In this document: positions 17,816 through 29,088 of the stretch, piece after piece | Layout: every line of letters starts with the position of its first letter | Position numbering within the stretch: position 1 is the stretch's first letter | DNA from: Sulfurimicrobium sp. | Lineage (GTDB): Bacteria; Pseudomonadota; Gammaproteobacteria; Burkholderiales; Sulfuricellaceae | Direction: 5' to 3' | Assembly (NCBI GenBank): GCA_030652035.1 | Contig: JAUSBJ010000020.1 | Location: forward strand, 1 to 64,000 | Length of the DNA stretch: 64,000 nucleotides | Position numbers and translations under genes: made by a program | The notes under the pieces: generated by a model | What the model was told of the DNA's origin: nothing | The model's input: the letters and a program-made list of their open reading frames with translations, nothing else | The model's database searches: none

Positions 17816-18385
17816 AACTTTTGAAAGTCCCCAGCGGCCTATGACTTCATAGGTCGCGCCGGCATCGGTGCTCGCCGATTTCACCAGTACGAATTCATCC
17901 GCCGTCCACTCAAGCGGCTCCAAAGACGGCATCTCCACTTCATTGCAGCGGGCGTTCCTGAGCAACGTGACATGCGGCGCAAAAACGGGGCGATCGTCGA
18001 AATCAAAACCTGCATTGCGCAAGCCTTCCTGCAACAGAGCCACCAGTCCCCGTAGCGCCTCCGGCGTTTCCTGCGGCGCGGCCCAGGCTACCCGGTTATG
18101 GCGCCACCAGCCGAGATGATCCAGTGTCATGGCAAATGTGTAGCCAGACACGCACCCGGCTAAGGCACGCAGTTCGTCCAGTCGAGCCAGCGCCACGTTG
18201 CCGAGAAATACCAGGGTGAGATGCACGTTCGGCGCCTGCATGCGGCGCCCGCCACAAACCAAGTGCAGCTTGCTGCCGGCCTGGTCCAGCGCGCGCCGCA
18301 CCCCTGCATCCGGCCACAGGGCGAAAAACAGCCGCGCTGTCTTTTCACCTTCTCCCGGCATGCTCAGCTTTTTATCAGCAGACAT
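17792..18385 (-). CDS. thpR: RNA 2',3'-cyclic phosphodiesterase (2H family)
   Basis: A 197-residue 2H phosphoesterase, opening 2',3'-cyclic phosphates on RNA. The two catalytic HxTx motifs are [10 protein letters not shown] and PHVTLLRNA, with the family start [10 protein letters not shown]. The gene overlaps the end of ispF by about 22 bases if the ATG at 18385 is used; a second ATG at 18361 would remove the overlap, but neither has a strong ribosome site. The frame runs far upstream across ispF, but that part is an ispF shadow and not protein. Location after ispDF is common in betaproteobacteria. Confidence 0.88.
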   Translation of the reverse strand: MSADKKLSMPGEGEKTARLFFALWPDAGVRRALDQAGSKLHLVCGGRRMQAPNVHLTLVFLGNVALARLDELRALAGCVSGYTFAMTLDHLGWWRHNRVAWAAPQETPEALRGLVALLQEGLRNAGFDFDDRPVFAPHVTLLRNARCNEVEMPSLEPLEWTADEFVLVKSASTDAGATYEVIGRWGLSKVSEENDAL

Positions 18386-18837
18386 ACCGCCTGCGCGGCA
18401 ATGCCTTCGCCACGCCCGGTATAGCCCAGTTTTTCGGTAGTGGTCGCCTTGACGTTGACGACATCGGTGTCCACGCAAAGGTCGGCGGCGATATTGGCTT
18501 CCATCTGCGGGATGTGCGGCGCCATCTTGGGCGCCTGGGCGATGATGGTGGCGTCCAAATTCGCGACGTGAAAGCCCTTGAGCGCAACCAGGCGTGTCAC
18601 CTCGCGCAGCAGTTTTCGGCTGTCGATGCCCTTGAAAGCCGGATCGTTGTCCGGGAAATGCCGCCCGATGTCGCCCAGCCCCACCGCGCCCAGCAGCGCA
18701 TCGCAAATGGCGTGCAGCAGCACATCCGCATCCGAGTGGCCGGCCAGGCCCAGCCGATAGGGAATTTCCACGCCGCCGATGATCAGCCTGCGCCCTTCCA
18801 CCAGGGCATGCACATCGAAACCTTGACCAATTCTCAT
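18364..18837 (-). CDS. ispF: 2-C-methyl-D-erythritol 2,4-cyclodiphosphate synthase
   Basis: Fifth step of the non-mevalonate (MEP) isoprenoid pathway. The 157-residue protein has the metal and substrate motifs [11 protein letters not shown] (Asp8, His10), [14 protein letters not shown] and [14 protein letters not shown], and the C-terminal [15 protein letters not shown]. Its start overlaps the end of ispD by four bases (ATGA), the classical ispDF coupling. Confidence 0.97.
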   Translation of the reverse strand: MRIGQGFDVHALVEGRRLIIGGVEIPYRLGLAGHSDADVLLHAICDALLGAVGLGDIGRHFPDNDPAFKGIDSRKLLREVTRLVALKGFHVANLDATIIAQAPKMAPHIPQMEANIAADLCVDTDVVNVKATTTEKLGYTGRGEGIAAQAVCLLIKS

Positions 18838-19529
18838 CTTGCCTCCTTCTTGAGCAGCAGTTCCGCCATTTCCAGATCCTGCGCATAGGTCACCTTGAAA
18901 TTGCGGCTGTCTCCCAGCACCAGCCTGGGCTTCATCCCCATCAGCTCCATCGCCTGCGCCTCGTCGGTGGGTACATGCGTGCCCGGCTGCGACAGGGCTT
19001 CAAGCAAGGCGCCGTGCCGGAACATCTGCGGCGTTTGCGCCTGCCACAGACCGGCGCGCGACTCGGTATGGTCGACGTGATATGACGCATCGGCGCGCTT
19101 CAGGGTGTCCGCTACCGGCACAGCAAGCAGCCCGCCCACTGCGTCGGCGCCGCCTTCGGCGATCAGGCGCGCCAGCGCTTCCTCGCTCAGGCAGGGCCGG
19201 GCGGCATCGTGCACCAGCACCCAGTCGTCGGCGGCAACGTCATCCTGAATGGCTCGGAGACCGTTGCGCACGCTCTCGAAGCGTTCCGCCCCGCCGCAAA
19301 ACAGCGGCACCAGGGTCGGCGCGAAGGCTTCCCAGTCGTAGCTGCCCCAGCGCTCGTCGTCGCGCGCCAGCACCACATACACCCGCTCGATTTCCTTGCA
19401 GCCGCACAGGCGGGCAATCGCGTAGTAAATGAGGGGATGTCCGTCGACTTCGAGATATTGTTTGGGCCTGGGCGCGCCCATGCGTGAACCGGAGCCGGCG
19501 GCGGGAATCAAAGCATAAAAGGTGGTCAT
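18834..19529 (-). CDS. ispD: 2-C-methyl-D-erythritol 4-phosphate cytidylyltransferase
   Basis: Third step of the MEP pathway, making CDP-methylerythritol from CTP. The 231-residue protein has the nucleotide-binding start [32 protein letters not shown] and [12 protein letters not shown] place the start at 19529, directly before the catalytic motif; an ATG 17 codons upstream lies in the shared promoter region facing amrB. It overlaps ispF at its 3' end. Confidence 0.96.
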   Translation of the reverse strand: MTTFYALIPAAGSGSRMGAPRPKQYLEVDGHPLIYYAIARLCGCKEIERVYVVLARDDERWGSYDWEAFAPTLVPLFCGGAERFESVRNGLRAIQDDVAADDWVLVHDAARPCLSEEALARLIAEGGADAVGGLLAVPVADTLKRADASYHVDHTESRAGLWQAQTPQMFRHGALLEALSQPGTHVPTDEAQAMELMGMKPRLVLGDSRNFKVTYAQDLEMAELLLKKEAR

Positions 19530-19612
19530 CTCTTGATCCGATTTGTGCCAGGGGTATGATGAATATTTGATTACCCCCATTTTACTGTCAGTTGCGACAA
19601 GGAGGGGAGAAC

Positions 19613-20419
19613 ATGAAAGAAGTCCGTCCCGCAGCCGTTGCCGGCGCTTTCTATCCCGGCGAACCTGGCGTCCTGAAACACGACATCCAGGCCATGCTGG
19701 CCGCAGTCAAAGCGACTGCTGACGCCACGCCGCCCAAGGCTCTGATTGTACCCCACGCCGGATATATTTATTCCGGGCCCATTGCTGCCAGCGCCTACGC
19801 CCGGCTCATCCCGCTGCGCCAGCAGGTCACGCGCGTGGTGTTGCTCGGCCCGGTGCACCGTGTGCCGGTGCGAGGGCTGGCGCTGCCCGGCGTGGACAGT
19901 TTTGAAACGCCGCTGGGCATCATTCCACTGGACCAGCAGGCCATGGCGCGGGTTGCCCGCCTGCCGCAAGTGGTGGAAAGTTTCCCGGTCCATGCCTGGG
20001 AACACTCCCTGGAAGTGCAGTTGCCCTTCCTGCAGATGGTGCTCGACGATTTCAGCCTGGTACCGCTGGCTGTGGGCGACGCCACGCCAGAGGAAGTGGC
20101 GGAAGTGCTGGAACAGCTATGGGGCGGCCCGGAAACTCTGATTGTCATCAGTTCAGACCTTTCGCATTACCTGCCCTATGACGTGGCCAAACGCGTGGAC
20201 AGCGAAACAGCGCAGGCCATCCTGGCGCTGGCTGCCCCAGTCAGCCACGAACAGGCATGCGGCGGCACCCCGGTCAACGGCCTGCTCGTGGCCGCTCGGC
20301 ACCATCACCTGAAACCGCACCTGCTGGACCTGCGCAACTCCGGGGACACTTCGGGAGACCGCAGCCGCGTGGTGGGCTATGGCGCTTTTGCATTTGAAGA
20401 ACCTGGCCATGTCCACTGA
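19613..20419 (+). CDS. amrB: AmmeMemoRadiSam system protein B (MEMO1 family)
   Basis: A 268-residue homologue of human MEMO1, related in fold to non-heme-iron dioxygenases. Conserved features are AGAFYPGEPG, VPHAGYIYSGPIA (metal His), GPVHRVPVRG (second His), HAWEHSLEVQLPF, ISSDLSHYL and ACGGTPVNGLL (the conserved Cys). The ribosome site ggagggga fixes the start at 19613. It is first of three overlapping genes that make up the AmmeMemoRadiSam system, found widely in bacteria and archaea. The joint activity of the three is not established to my knowledge. Confidence 0.93.
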   Translation: MKEVRPAAVAGAFYPGEPGVLKHDIQAMLAAVKATADATPPKALIVPHAGYIYSGPIAASAYARLIPLRQQVTRVVLLGPVHRVPVRGLALPGVDSFETPLGIIPLDQQAMARVARLPQVVESFPVHAWEHSLEVQLPFLQMVLDDFSLVPLAVGDATPEEVAEVLEQLWGGPETLIVISSDLSHYLPYDVAKRVDSETAQAILALAAPVSHEQACGGTPVNGLLVAARHHHLKPHLLDLRNSGDTSGDRSRVVGYGAFAFEEPGHVH

Positions 20420-20953
20420 ACAGGGAAAAATCCTGCTCGCCATCGCCCGCGCGACGATTTCCAGCGCGCTCGGCAAAGCCATGCAGGCGGACGAATCCCC
20501 CCCCTGGCTGCAGGAACCGGGCGCGACCTTTGTCACCCTCACCCAGCAGGGCGAATTGCGCGGCTGCATCGGCAGCCTGGAGGCGCATCGACCCTTGCTG
20601 GTGGACATCAAGGCCAACGCCCTTGCAGCTGCTTTCCGCGACCCGCGCTTTCCGCCGCTGATCGCGGATGAGCTGGACAGGACCCAGGTTGAAGTATCGC
20701 TGCTCTCGCCGCTTTCTCCCATCGTCTTCAACAGCGAAGAGGACGCGCTGGCACAATTGCGGCCAGAGGTAGACGGCATCGTGTTCGAATATGAATTTTA
20801 TCGCTCCACTTTCCTGCCCCAGGTCTGGGAGCAGTTGCCGCAACCCGCCGAGTTCATGGCTCACCTCAAGCACAAGGCGGGCCTGTCGCCCGGTTTCTGG
20901 GACACGAACGTCAGGCTGTTCCGCTATACGGTGAACAAATGGAAGGAATCCAC

Positions 20954-20957
<4 letters not shown>
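20409..20957 (+). CDS. amrA: AmmeMemoRadiSam system protein A (AMMECR1 family)
   Basis: A 182-residue AMMECR1-domain protein with the invariant LRGCIGSLEAHRPL, the region AFRDPRFPPLIADEL, EVSLLSPLSPI and FLPQVWEQLP. The Cys in the RGCIG motif is the likely functional residue. It overlaps the end of amrB and the start of amrS, so the three products are probably made together. Human AMMECR1 is linked to a developmental syndrome; the bacterial role is unknown. I chose the ATG at 20409 over one ten codons upstream, which lies deeper in amrB. Confidence 0.92.
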
Positions 20958-22063
<1,106 letters not shown>

Positions 22064-22094
22064 GAAATCCTATTTTGGGTTAAACTCCGGCCCC

Positions 22095-23138
22095 ATGGCC
22101 TTGCACCCTTACAAGATACTCATCGTCGCGCCCTCCTGGGTAGGCGACATGGTCATGGCGCAGCCGCTGTTCATGCGCCTGCACCAGCTTCACCCCGGCT
22201 TGCTTCTGGACGTGCTGGCCCCTGCCTGGACGCTGCCCCTGCTGGCGCGCATGCCTGAAGTGCATGAAGCCATTGCCAATCCCTTCGGACACGGTGAATT
22301 CAAGCTTTCAGCGCGCTACCAACTGGGCAAAACACTGCACCAGAAGCAGTATGACCAGGCCATCGTGCTGCCCAACTCGTTAAAATCCGCCCTGGTGCCG
22401 TTTTTCGCCGGGATTCCCAGGCGCACCGGCTACCTGGGGGAGATGCGCTGGGGCCTGCTCAACGATGCGCGCAAGCTGGACAAGGACGAACTGCCGCTGA
22501 TGGTGGAGCGCTTCGTAGCCCTGGCCGAGCGCCCCGGCAGCCCCCTGCCTGCTCCCATCCCCCAGCCCAAATTGGCTATAGATGAACAGCAACGCCTCGC
22601 CACCCTGGCCAGGCTCGGCCTCAAGCCTGAACCCCGCATCGCCGCGTTGTGCGTGGGCGCCGAATATGGCCCGGCAAAACGCTGGCCGGCTGCACATTTC
22701 GCCGAACTGGGCAAATTGCTGCGCCAAGAAGGCTACCAGGTATGGCTGGTGGGCTCCGCCAAGGACGCCGAAGCCGGCGCCGAGGCGGCACATTTGAGCG
22801 CGGGCGCCTGCCTCGACCTGTGCGGCAAGACCAGCCTCAACGAAGCGGTGGACCTGCTCGCCTCGGCCAGCGTGATCGTCAGCAACGATTCCGGCCTGAT
22901 GCACGTTGCAGCCGCGCTCGGCAAACCGCTTGTCGCGCTTTATGGTTCCAGCAGCCCCGGCTTCACCCCCCCGCTGTCACACAAGGCGCGTATCCTCAGC
23001 CTGAACCTGTCATGCAGCCCCTGCTTCAAGCGCGAATGCCCGCTTGGCCATCTCGATTGCCTGATGAAACTGACACCGCAACGCGTGCTGGAACAAATCA
23101 GCACCACCATCAACGAGGAAAACCATGGCTCTGGCTAA
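22095..23138 (+). CDS. waaF: Lipopolysaccharide heptosyltransferase II (GT9)
   Basis: Adds the second L-glycero-D-manno-heptose to the LPS inner core from ADP-heptose, at the cytoplasmic face of the inner membrane. The 347-residue protein has the GT9 start KILIVAPSWVGDMVMAQPLF, the region AALCVGAEYGPAKRWPA, and VIVSNDSGLMHVAAALGKP. The start at 22095 fits the family; the longer frame reads over amrS. It overlaps the following permease-like gene by 14 bases. Confidence 0.93.
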   Translation: MALHPYKILIVAPSWVGDMVMAQPLFMRLHQLHPGLLLDVLAPAWTLPLLARMPEVHEAIANPFGHGEFKLSARYQLGKTLHQKQYDQAIVLPNSLKSALVPFFAGIPRRTGYLGEMRWGLLNDARKLDKDELPLMVERFVALAERPGSPLPAPIPQPKLAIDEQQRLATLARLGLKPEPRIAALCVGAEYGPAKRWPAAHFAELGKLLRQEGYQVWLVGSAKDAEAGAEAAHLSAGACLDLCGKTSLNEAVDLLASASVIVSNDSGLMHVAAALGKPLVALYGSSSPGFTPPLSHKARILSLNLSCSPCFKRECPLGHLDCLMKLTPQRVLEQISTTINEENHGSG

Positions 23139-24147
23139 AGAACTCAACCCTGGCCACGTCGAAATCGCCACCTGGCTGATCGCCGCCATATTGCTCGTTT
23201 TCATTGTTTATTCGCATCTTCTGCCCGCGCTGCTGGCAGGACTGCTAATGTATGAACTGGTCCACCTGCTAGCCGCGCGCATCAATCTGCGCCGCTTTGG
23301 CGGACGCCCGGCCAAGATCGTCGCAGTGGTTTTGCTGTCCAGCCTGATGGCAACCCTGATCACGCTTGCCACCATCGGCCTGATGGCTTTCTTCCACAGC
23401 GATACCGGCAAGCTTCCCGCTCTAATGCAGAAAATGGCGGTGATCATCGAGGGCTCCCGCACGCTGCTGCCTGACTGGCTGGTGGAAAAGCTGCCCACCA
23501 GCGCAGAGGGAATACAGTCCGCAGCAGTGGAACTGCTGCGCACACACGCCAGCGAAGTACAGACCGCCGGCAAGGAAATGGGCCGTACCCTGGTTCACGT
23601 ACTGATCGGACTGATCATCGGCGCCATGATCTCGTTGCGCGAAGTGACGGCGCAACACCGCTACGGCCCCCTTTCGGGCGCCATGGCAGAGCGGGTCAGA
23701 CTGCTCGGCGACGCGTTCCGCCGCATCGTCTTTGCCCAGGTCAGGATCGCGGCGCTGAACGCCCTTTTCACCGCCATCTATCTGGTCGTGGTGCTGCCCC
23801 TGTTCGGTGTCAACCTGCCCCTGGTCAAAACCCTGATCATCATCACTTTCCTAGCCGGCTTGCTGCCGGTAGTTGGCAACCTGATTTCCAACTCCGTCAT
23901 CGTCATCGTCAGCCTGGGACAATCGCTACAAGTCGCCATCGCCTCCCTGCTATTCCTGATTGTGATCCACAAGCTGGAATATTTTCTCAATGCCCGCATC
24001 ATCGGCACCCAGATTCGTTCCCAAGCCTGGGAACTGCTGCTTGCCATGCTAGCCATGGAAGCGGCGTTCGGCCTTATGGGCGTGGTGGCAGCGCCCATTT
24101 ATTACGCTTACCTCAAAAGCGAACTGGTGAAGAAGAACCTGATCTGA
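23125..24147 (+). CDS. AI-2E family (PF01594) inner-membrane transporter
   Basis: A 340-residue polytopic protein with paired N-terminal hydrophobic segments, a central extra-membrane region (about 95-155), and a C-terminal membrane block including LVKTLIIITFLAGLLPVVGN, the family signature area. Members have been linked to AI-2 export, Na/H exchange or no clear substrate, so I give no substrate. It is translationally coupled to waaF by overlap. Confidence 0.85.
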   Translation: MALAKELNPGHVEIATWLIAAILLVFIVYSHLLPALLAGLLMYELVHLLAARINLRRFGGRPAKIVAVVLLSSLMATLITLATIGLMAFFHSDTGKLPALMQKMAVIIEGSRTLLPDWLVEKLPTSAEGIQSAAVELLRTHASEVQTAGKEMGRTLVHVLIGLIIGAMISLREVTAQHRYGPLSGAMAERVRLLGDAFRRIVFAQVRIAALNALFTAIYLVVVLPLFGVNLPLVKTLIIITFLAGLLPVVGNLISNSVIVIVSLGQSLQVAIASLLFLIVIHKLEYFLNARIIGTQIRSQAWELLLAMLAMEAAFGLMGVVAAPIYYAYLKSELVKKNLI

Positions 24148-24283
24148 CCGGCTTCCGATCATCGGCCAGCGGTTTTTCACCACAAACACCTTGCCAAACG
24201 ACAACCCGTCATGGATAATTGCACGATTTTCGCGGCCACAAATTAAAGGCCCTGACCCAAAGCAACAGGCAAGGATTTGAATC

Positions 24284-24487
24284 ATGAAACCGGATACTCA
24301 CCCAAACTACAACGAAATCAACGTAAATTGCAGCTGTGGTTTTACTTTTAAAACCCGCTCCACCATGGCTAAAGACCTGAACGTTGAAGTGTGCTCGCAA
24401 TGCCATCCGTTCTATACCGGCAAGCAGAAGACTATTGACACCGCTGGTCGCGTCGAGAAATTCCGTCAAAAGTACGGTATAAAATAA
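24284..24487 (+). CDS. rpmE: 50S ribosomal protein L31
   Basis: A 67-residue L31 of the zinc-binding type: [16 protein letters not shown] and [14 protein letters not shown] supply the four Cys ligands. The sequence otherwise follows the family closely. The zinc type is usually replaced by a Cys-less paralogue under zinc limitation; none is in this window. A strong terminator follows, so the gene is expressed alone. Confidence 0.97.
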   Translation: MKPDTHPNYNEINVNCSCGFTFKTRSTMAKDLNVEVCSQCHPFYTGKQKTIDTAGRVEKFRQKYGIK

Positions 24488-24509
24488 GCTCGCATCTGAC
24501 TCAGCATTG

Positions 24510-24539
24510 AAAGGCAGCCCAGGCTGCCTTTCTTTTTTT
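24510..24539 (+). terminator. Rho-independent terminator of rpmE
   Basis: The arms aaaggcagcc and ggctgccttt form a perfect stem with a two-base loop, followed by tctttttttg. It lies 22 bases after the rpmE stop. Confidence 0.92.
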
Positions 24540-24557
24540 GTTGCGTACATCTTGCAC

Positions 24558-26192
24558 ATGCCTTTTTTCGAGACTCTCCGCCAACCTCCCCGTATCCATC
24601 TGGGCTGGGTTATCGCGCTTTGCACACTATGGACCCTGCTTGGGCTAGTGGGTCATGACCCGTGGAAACCTGACGAGGCCTACGGCTTCGGGCTTGTCTA
24701 CTCGATTCTGCAGGGTGGCGACTGGGTGATTCCCATGCTGGCCGGCGAGCCTTTCATGGAAAAGCCGCCATTCTATTACCTCACTGCCGCCGCCCTCGCC
24801 CAACTATTTTCCGGCTTGCTGCCACTGCATGACGGCGCCCGCCTGGCAAGCGGGCTTTACATGGGCCTGGCGCTCGTTTTCACCGGACTGACCGGACGCG
24901 AGCTATGGGGCAAAGGCTATGGCCGCATCACCGCCCTGATCATGATTGCCTGCCTTGGCCTGGTGGTGCGCACCCATCAACTCATCACCGACACCGCCTT
25001 GCTGGCGGGCGTAGCGATCGCGCTGTATGGATTGGCCCTGGCGCCGCGCATTCCGGTCGTCGCGGGCATCATCATCGGCAGCGGCCTGGGCATCGGCTTC
25101 ATGTCAAAAGGCCTGTTCGAACCCGGCGTCATCGCCATCACCGCCCTGCTGCTGCCGCTCCTGTCCAGCGCCTGGCGCACCCGCCGCTATGTAATCTGCC
25201 TGGTTATCGCATTCATCACCGCCCTGCCCTGGCTCACGATCTGGCCGATCCTGCTGTACCAGCGCGCACCCGAACTATTCACGGAATGGCTGTGGATCAA
25301 CAACCTGGGGCGCCTGACCGGGACTACCCCCCTCCTCGCCAGCCACGAACCTGCTTATTACGTCACCATCCTGCCCTGGTTTGCCTGGCCCGCCCTGCCC
25401 CTGGCGCTCTGGGCCTTGTGGCGCCACAACTGGAAAGAAGGCCTCATCCCTGCCATTGCCTTGCCGCTCACCGCCTTCCTGGTGATTCTGGTGATCCTCA
25501 GCACCGCCGTAACAGCGCGCGATGTATATGCCCTGCCGCTGCTGCCGCCACTGGCGGTTTTAGCCACGGCAGCCGTCAATTCCTTGCGCAGGGGGGCGGC
25601 AAATTCACTCGACTGGTTCAGCGTAATGACTTTCAGCCTGATCGCCGGTTTATTGTGGCTCGGATGGTATGCCACCCTGACCGGCCATCCGGCCGAAGTC
25701 GCGCACTGGTTCGACAAGCGCCAGCCTGGCTATGTCGCGCACTTCAACGGCTTGACTCTGCTTCCGGCCATGGCGCTTAGCGCCGTATGGCTAGTTGTAG
25801 TCATGCGCATAAAACGTAGCGCTCTGCGCGGGATCGTCAACTCCGCCCTGGGCATTACCCTGGTCTGGGGACTGCTCGCCACCATCTGGCTGCCATGGCT
25901 CGATGCGGACAAGAGCTATCGCGCCATGATCGTTTCCATGCAAGGCAGTCTGCCCGCTCACTACAACTGCATCGGCAGCAAACAACTGGGAGAACCGCAG
26001 CGCGCCCTGCTGCATTATTTCGCCGGCATCATCACGCTACGTGAGGAAATCGATGACAATCACTGCGAGCTGAAATTGATTCAGAGCAATGAGGACTTAC
26101 CAGAGCATCCCGAGCCGGGATGGAAGCAGATCTGGCAGGGACGCCGCCAGGGGGATAACAAGGAGCTTTTCGCCCTGTTTCAAAAGCACTAA
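24558..26192 (+). CDS. GT39/ArnT-like membrane glycosyltransferase
   Basis: A 544-residue inner-membrane protein of the dolichyl-phosphate-mannose/ArnT family, which moves sugars from lipid carriers to acceptors on the periplasmic side. The N-terminal loop HDPWKPDEAYGFGLVYSIL holds the conserved acidic DE after the first membrane segment, and GEPFMEKPPFYYL is the family motif; about ten further hydrophobic segments follow, then a soluble tail. I use the ATG at 24558, just before the first membrane segment; an in-frame ATG at 24507 lies within the rpmE terminator. Acceptor (lipid A, protein or other) cannot be told. Confidence 0.88.
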   Translation: MPFFETLRQPPRIHLGWVIALCTLWTLLGLVGHDPWKPDEAYGFGLVYSILQGGDWVIPMLAGEPFMEKPPFYYLTAAALAQLFSGLLPLHDGARLASGLYMGLALVFTGLTGRELWGKGYGRITALIMIACLGLVVRTHQLITDTALLAGVAIALYGLALAPRIPVVAGIIIGSGLGIGFMSKGLFEPGVIAITALLLPLLSSAWRTRRYVICLVIAFITALPWLTIWPILLYQRAPELFTEWLWINNLGRLTGTTPLLASHEPAYYVTILPWFAWPALPLALWALWRHNWKEGLIPAIALPLTAFLVILVILSTAVTARDVYALPLLPPLAVLATAAVNSLRRGAANSLDWFSVMTFSLIAGLLWLGWYATLTGHPAEVAHWFDKRQPGYVAHFNGLTLLPAMALSAVWLVVVMRIKRSALRGIVNSALGITLVWGLLATIWLPWLDADKSYRAMIVSMQGSLPAHYNCIGSKQLGEPQRALLHYFAGIITLREEIDDNHCELKLIQSNEDLPEHPEPGWKQIWQGRRQGDNKELFALFQKH

Positions 26193-26300
26193 GGGCCTAT
26201 AAACTTGAATTATTTTGTCGCTTATGTCCTAATACAGGGTATATAAGTTATATCTGATCTATATTATCAACAAGTCATTTATTTTTTCTCGGAGAACAAT

Positions 26301-26984
26301 ATGAAAAACACCCAAATTGCCAAAATCACGCTGGCTCTGGTTCTGAGCCTGAGTTTCTCTGGCGCCGCCTTTGCTCACTCGGTTGAAAAAGAAGGTTACC
26401 TGATCGACACCCGCGGCAACGTGGTTAAAAACAACTTCAAAGAGTGCTGGAGAACCGGCTACTGGACCCCGGCCATGGCGATTGCAGAATGCGATCCTGA
26501 CCTGGTCAAGAAAGAGCCAAAAGCAGCAGCAGCGCCGGCAGCAGCAGCGGCTGCCGCCGCAGGCCCTGAAAAGCCAGCGTTCGACAAAATCACCCTGCAA
26601 GCTGAAACCCTGTTCGATTTCGACAAGGCCGTGGTTCGCGCTGATGGCAAGCAGAAGCTGAACGACGAAGTGGTCGGCAAAATGAAGCAGTACCCACAAG
26701 TTGAAGTGGTTCTGGTCACCGGCCACGCTGATCGCATCGGTACGGAAAAATACAACCAGAAACTGTCCGAGCGCCGCGCTGCTGCGGTTAAGGACTACCT
26801 GGTCAGCCAGGGTATTGAAGCCGGTCGCATTGAAACCGCAGCCAAGGGCGAAGCTGAGCCAGTTGTAGCTTGCAGCGACGTCAAGGGCAAGGAAAGCGGC
26901 AAAAACAAGAAACTGGTTGAGTGCCTGCAACCCAACCGCCGCGTGATGGTTGAAGTTAAAGTGCAGAAGCCGACCCAGAAGTAA
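26301..26984 (+). CDS. OmpA-family outer-membrane/peptidoglycan-binding protein
   Basis: A 227-residue exported protein. A signal peptide ends in GAAFA before HSVEKEG; a short N-terminal domain with paired Cys (KECWRTGYW, IAECDPD) follows, then an Ala/Pro-rich linker and an OmpA-C domain (about 95-225) with LFDFDKAVVRADGKQKL, GHADRIGTEKYNQKLSERRA and the closing PNRRVMVEV. The domain should bind peptidoglycan; there is no N-terminal eight-stranded barrel. The preceding ribosome site (cggagaa) is good, and a terminator follows, so this is a single-gene unit. Confidence 0.93.
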   Translation: MKNTQIAKITLALVLSLSFSGAAFAHSVEKEGYLIDTRGNVVKNNFKECWRTGYWTPAMAIAECDPDLVKKEPKAAAAPAAAAAAAAGPEKPAFDKITLQAETLFDFDKAVVRADGKQKLNDEVVGKMKQYPQVEVVLVTGHADRIGTEKYNQKLSERRAAAVKDYLVSQGIEAGRIETAAKGEAEPVVACSDVKGKESGKNKKLVECLQPNRRVMVEVKVQKPTQK

Positions 26985-27003
26985 TCAAGGGTTGAGTTCT
27001 TAT

Positions 27004-27034
27004 AAAAAGCCCCGCCTTCGCGGGGCTTTTTTCT
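27004..27034 (+). terminator. Rho-independent terminator after the OmpA-family gene
   Basis: The stem aaaagccccgc/gcggggctttt with the loop cttc is followed by ttcttgg, 20 bases after the stop codon. The stem ends just before the mtaD ribosome-binding region. Confidence 0.92.
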
Positions 27035-27049
27035 TGGCCGGACTTTGAA

Positions 27050-28372
27050 ATGCGACAAGCCGATACCATTATTGATGCGCGCTGGATAATTCCTGTCAGA
27101 CCAGCGCACCAGGTACTGCATCACCACAGTGTGGTGATCAGCGCCGGGGAAATTGACGCCATCCTGCCCACGACTGATGCCCATGCGCTGTATTCAAGCC
27201 GCCAAGTGGTCTCACTGCAAGAGCACGCCCTCATTCCTGGCCTGATCAATCTTCACACCCATGCGGCGATGAATCTGATGCGCGGCCTGGCCGATGATCT
27301 GCCGCTGATGGAATGGCTGCAGCAACATATTTGGCCAGCAGAAAGCCACCATGTCTCAACACAATTTGTGCATGATGGCACCCTTCTGGCCTGTGCAGAA
27401 ATGCTGCTTGGAGGCGTCACCTGCTTCAATGACATGTATTTCTTTCCGGGCGCGGCGGCCGAGGCTGTCCTTAAATCCGGAATGAGAGCCACGATTGGCC
27501 TGATTACACTGGATTTCCCGACACCTTATGCCAGCGATGCGGACACCTACCTGCACAAGGGACTGGCCATCCGCGACCAGTTCTCGGCGGAGCCGCTGCT
27601 TTCCTTCACTCTCGCCCCGCATGCCCCCTATACCGTCAGCGACAAGACACTGGGCAAGGTGCTGACCTATGCCGACCAACTGGATTTGCCGATACACATC
27701 CATCTCCACGAAACCGAAGATGAAATCCAGCAGAGTCTGAAGCAGCATCAGCTCAGGCCGCTGCAACGCCTGCAGAACCTGGGCTTGCTGGTTCCCAACC
27801 TGATTGCGGTACATGCCGTGCATTTAACGCCGACCGAAATGGAAACACTTGCCCACCAGGGTTGCCATGTCGCCCACTGCCCCACTTCCAACCTCAAGCT
27901 GGCGAGCGGCATCGCCCCCATCCATGAGATGATGGAACAGGGCATCAACGTTGGCCTCGGCACCGATGGCGCCGCCAGCAACAATCGGCTCGACCTGTTT
28001 CAGGAAATGCGGCTGGCGGCATTGCTCGCCAAAGGCATTAGTGGCAAAGCAGATCGCCTGCCTGCATTCGACGCTCTGCAGATGGCGACCATCAACGGCG
28101 CCCGCGCCCTGGGGCTGGAACACCGGCTAGGCTCGATCGAACCCGGCAAGGCCGCCGACCTGACCGCAATCAGGCTCAACAAACTTGAAACCATGCCATG
28201 TTATGATGTGATTTCACATTTGATATACGCGGCCGGCCGCGAACATGTCACCCATGTCTGGGTCAATGGCGTGCCTGTGGTGGAGAGCGGCAATCTGCAT
28301 ACCCTCTCGCTGCAACGGCTGTCCGCGCAGGCCGCGCTTTGGCAGGAAAGAATAGGTAAGAAACATGAGTAA
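27050..28372 (+). CDS. mtaD: 5-methylthioadenosine/S-adenosylhomocysteine deaminase (TRZ/ATZ family)
   Basis: A 440-residue amidohydrolase with the metal motif [50 protein letters not shown] and [14 protein letters not shown]. The preferred activity in this subfamily is deamination of methylthioadenosine or adenosylhomocysteine, in methionine recycling. It overlaps ubiG by eight bases, an arrangement repeated in many betaproteobacteria; adenosylhomocysteine is a by-product of the UbiG methylations, which gives the pairing a metabolic reason. Confidence 0.9.
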   Translation: MRQADTIIDARWIIPVRPAHQVLHHHSVVISAGEIDAILPTTDAHALYSSRQVVSLQEHALIPGLINLHTHAAMNLMRGLADDLPLMEWLQQHIWPAESHHVSTQFVHDGTLLACAEMLLGGVTCFNDMYFFPGAAAEAVLKSGMRATIGLITLDFPTPYASDADTYLHKGLAIRDQFSAEPLLSFTLAPHAPYTVSDKTLGKVLTYADQLDLPIHIHLHETEDEIQQSLKQHQLRPLQRLQNLGLLVPNLIAVHAVHLTPTEMETLAHQGCHVAHCPTSNLKLASGIAPIHEMMEQGINVGLGTDGAASNNRLDLFQEMRLAALLAKGISGKADRLPAFDALQMATINGARALGLEHRLGSIEPGKAADLTAIRLNKLETMPCYDVISHLIYAAGREHVTHVWVNGVPVVESGNLHTLSLQRLSAQAALWQERIGKKHE

Positions 28373-29084
28373 TCCATCTACGACGCAAAACGCCGACCAC
28401 CACGAACTCGACAAATTCAGCCAGCTCGCTCACCGCTGGTGGGACCCCAACAGCGAATTCAAACCGTTGCACGACATCAACCCCTTGCGTCTGGAATACA
28501 TCGACAGTCTGGCGGGCCTGGCTGGTAAAAAGGTGCTGGATGTCGGCTGTGGCGGCGGCATCCTCTCGGAAAGCATGGCAGCGCGCGGCGCCATAGTGAC
28601 CGGCATCGACCTGGGTGAAAAAGCGCTCAAGGTGGCCAAGCTACATCTACTGGAGAGCGGTCAGACAGTGGATTACCGCCTGATCGCCGTGGAAGAGCTG
28701 GCGCAGCAATCGCCCGGCTGCTTTGATGCGGTCACCTGCATGGAAATGCTGGAACACGTGCCCGATCCCTTGAGCATCGTAAAAGCCTGCACCCTGCTGG
28801 TCAAACCGGGTGGCCATGTGTTCTTCTCCACCCTCAACCGCAATCTAAAATCCTATCTGTTCGCGGTGATTGGCGCCGAATACGTGCTCAACATGCTGCC
28901 GCGCGGCACCCACGACTATGCCAAATTCATCAAGCCCTCCGAATTGGCAAGACACTGCCGCACCGCCGGTCTTTCGGTCGACCAAATCACCGGGATGAGT
29001 TACAACCCGCTATCCAAAGTGTACTCGCTCGGAGACGACACGAGCATCAACTACCTGATGGCATGCCGCCGCGAAGCCGAATAG
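28365..29084 (+). CDS. ubiG: Ubiquinone biosynthesis O-methyltransferase
   Basis: Carries out both O-methylation steps of ubiquinone synthesis, using S-adenosylmethionine. The 239-residue protein shows the family start [20 protein letters not shown], the SAM site [32 protein letters not shown] and [11 protein letters not shown]. It sits between mtaD (overlap) and gph (four-base gap). Confidence 0.96.
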   Translation: MSNPSTTQNADHHELDKFSQLAHRWWDPNSEFKPLHDINPLRLEYIDSLAGLAGKKVLDVGCGGGILSESMAARGAIVTGIDLGEKALKVAKLHLLESGQTVDYRLIAVEELAQQSPGCFDAVTCMEMLEHVPDPLSIVKACTLLVKPGGHVFFSTLNRNLKSYLFAVIGAEYVLNMLPRGTHDYAKFIKPSELARHCRTAGLSVDQITGMSYNPLSKVYSLGDDTSINYLMACRREAE

Positions 29085-29088
29085 CAGA

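Noticed and set aside
18386-18886. Long N-terminal extension of the thpR frame
   Set aside because: It is Arg/Gly/His-rich shadow reading across ispF and has no relation to the 2H family, which begins at [10 protein letters not shown].
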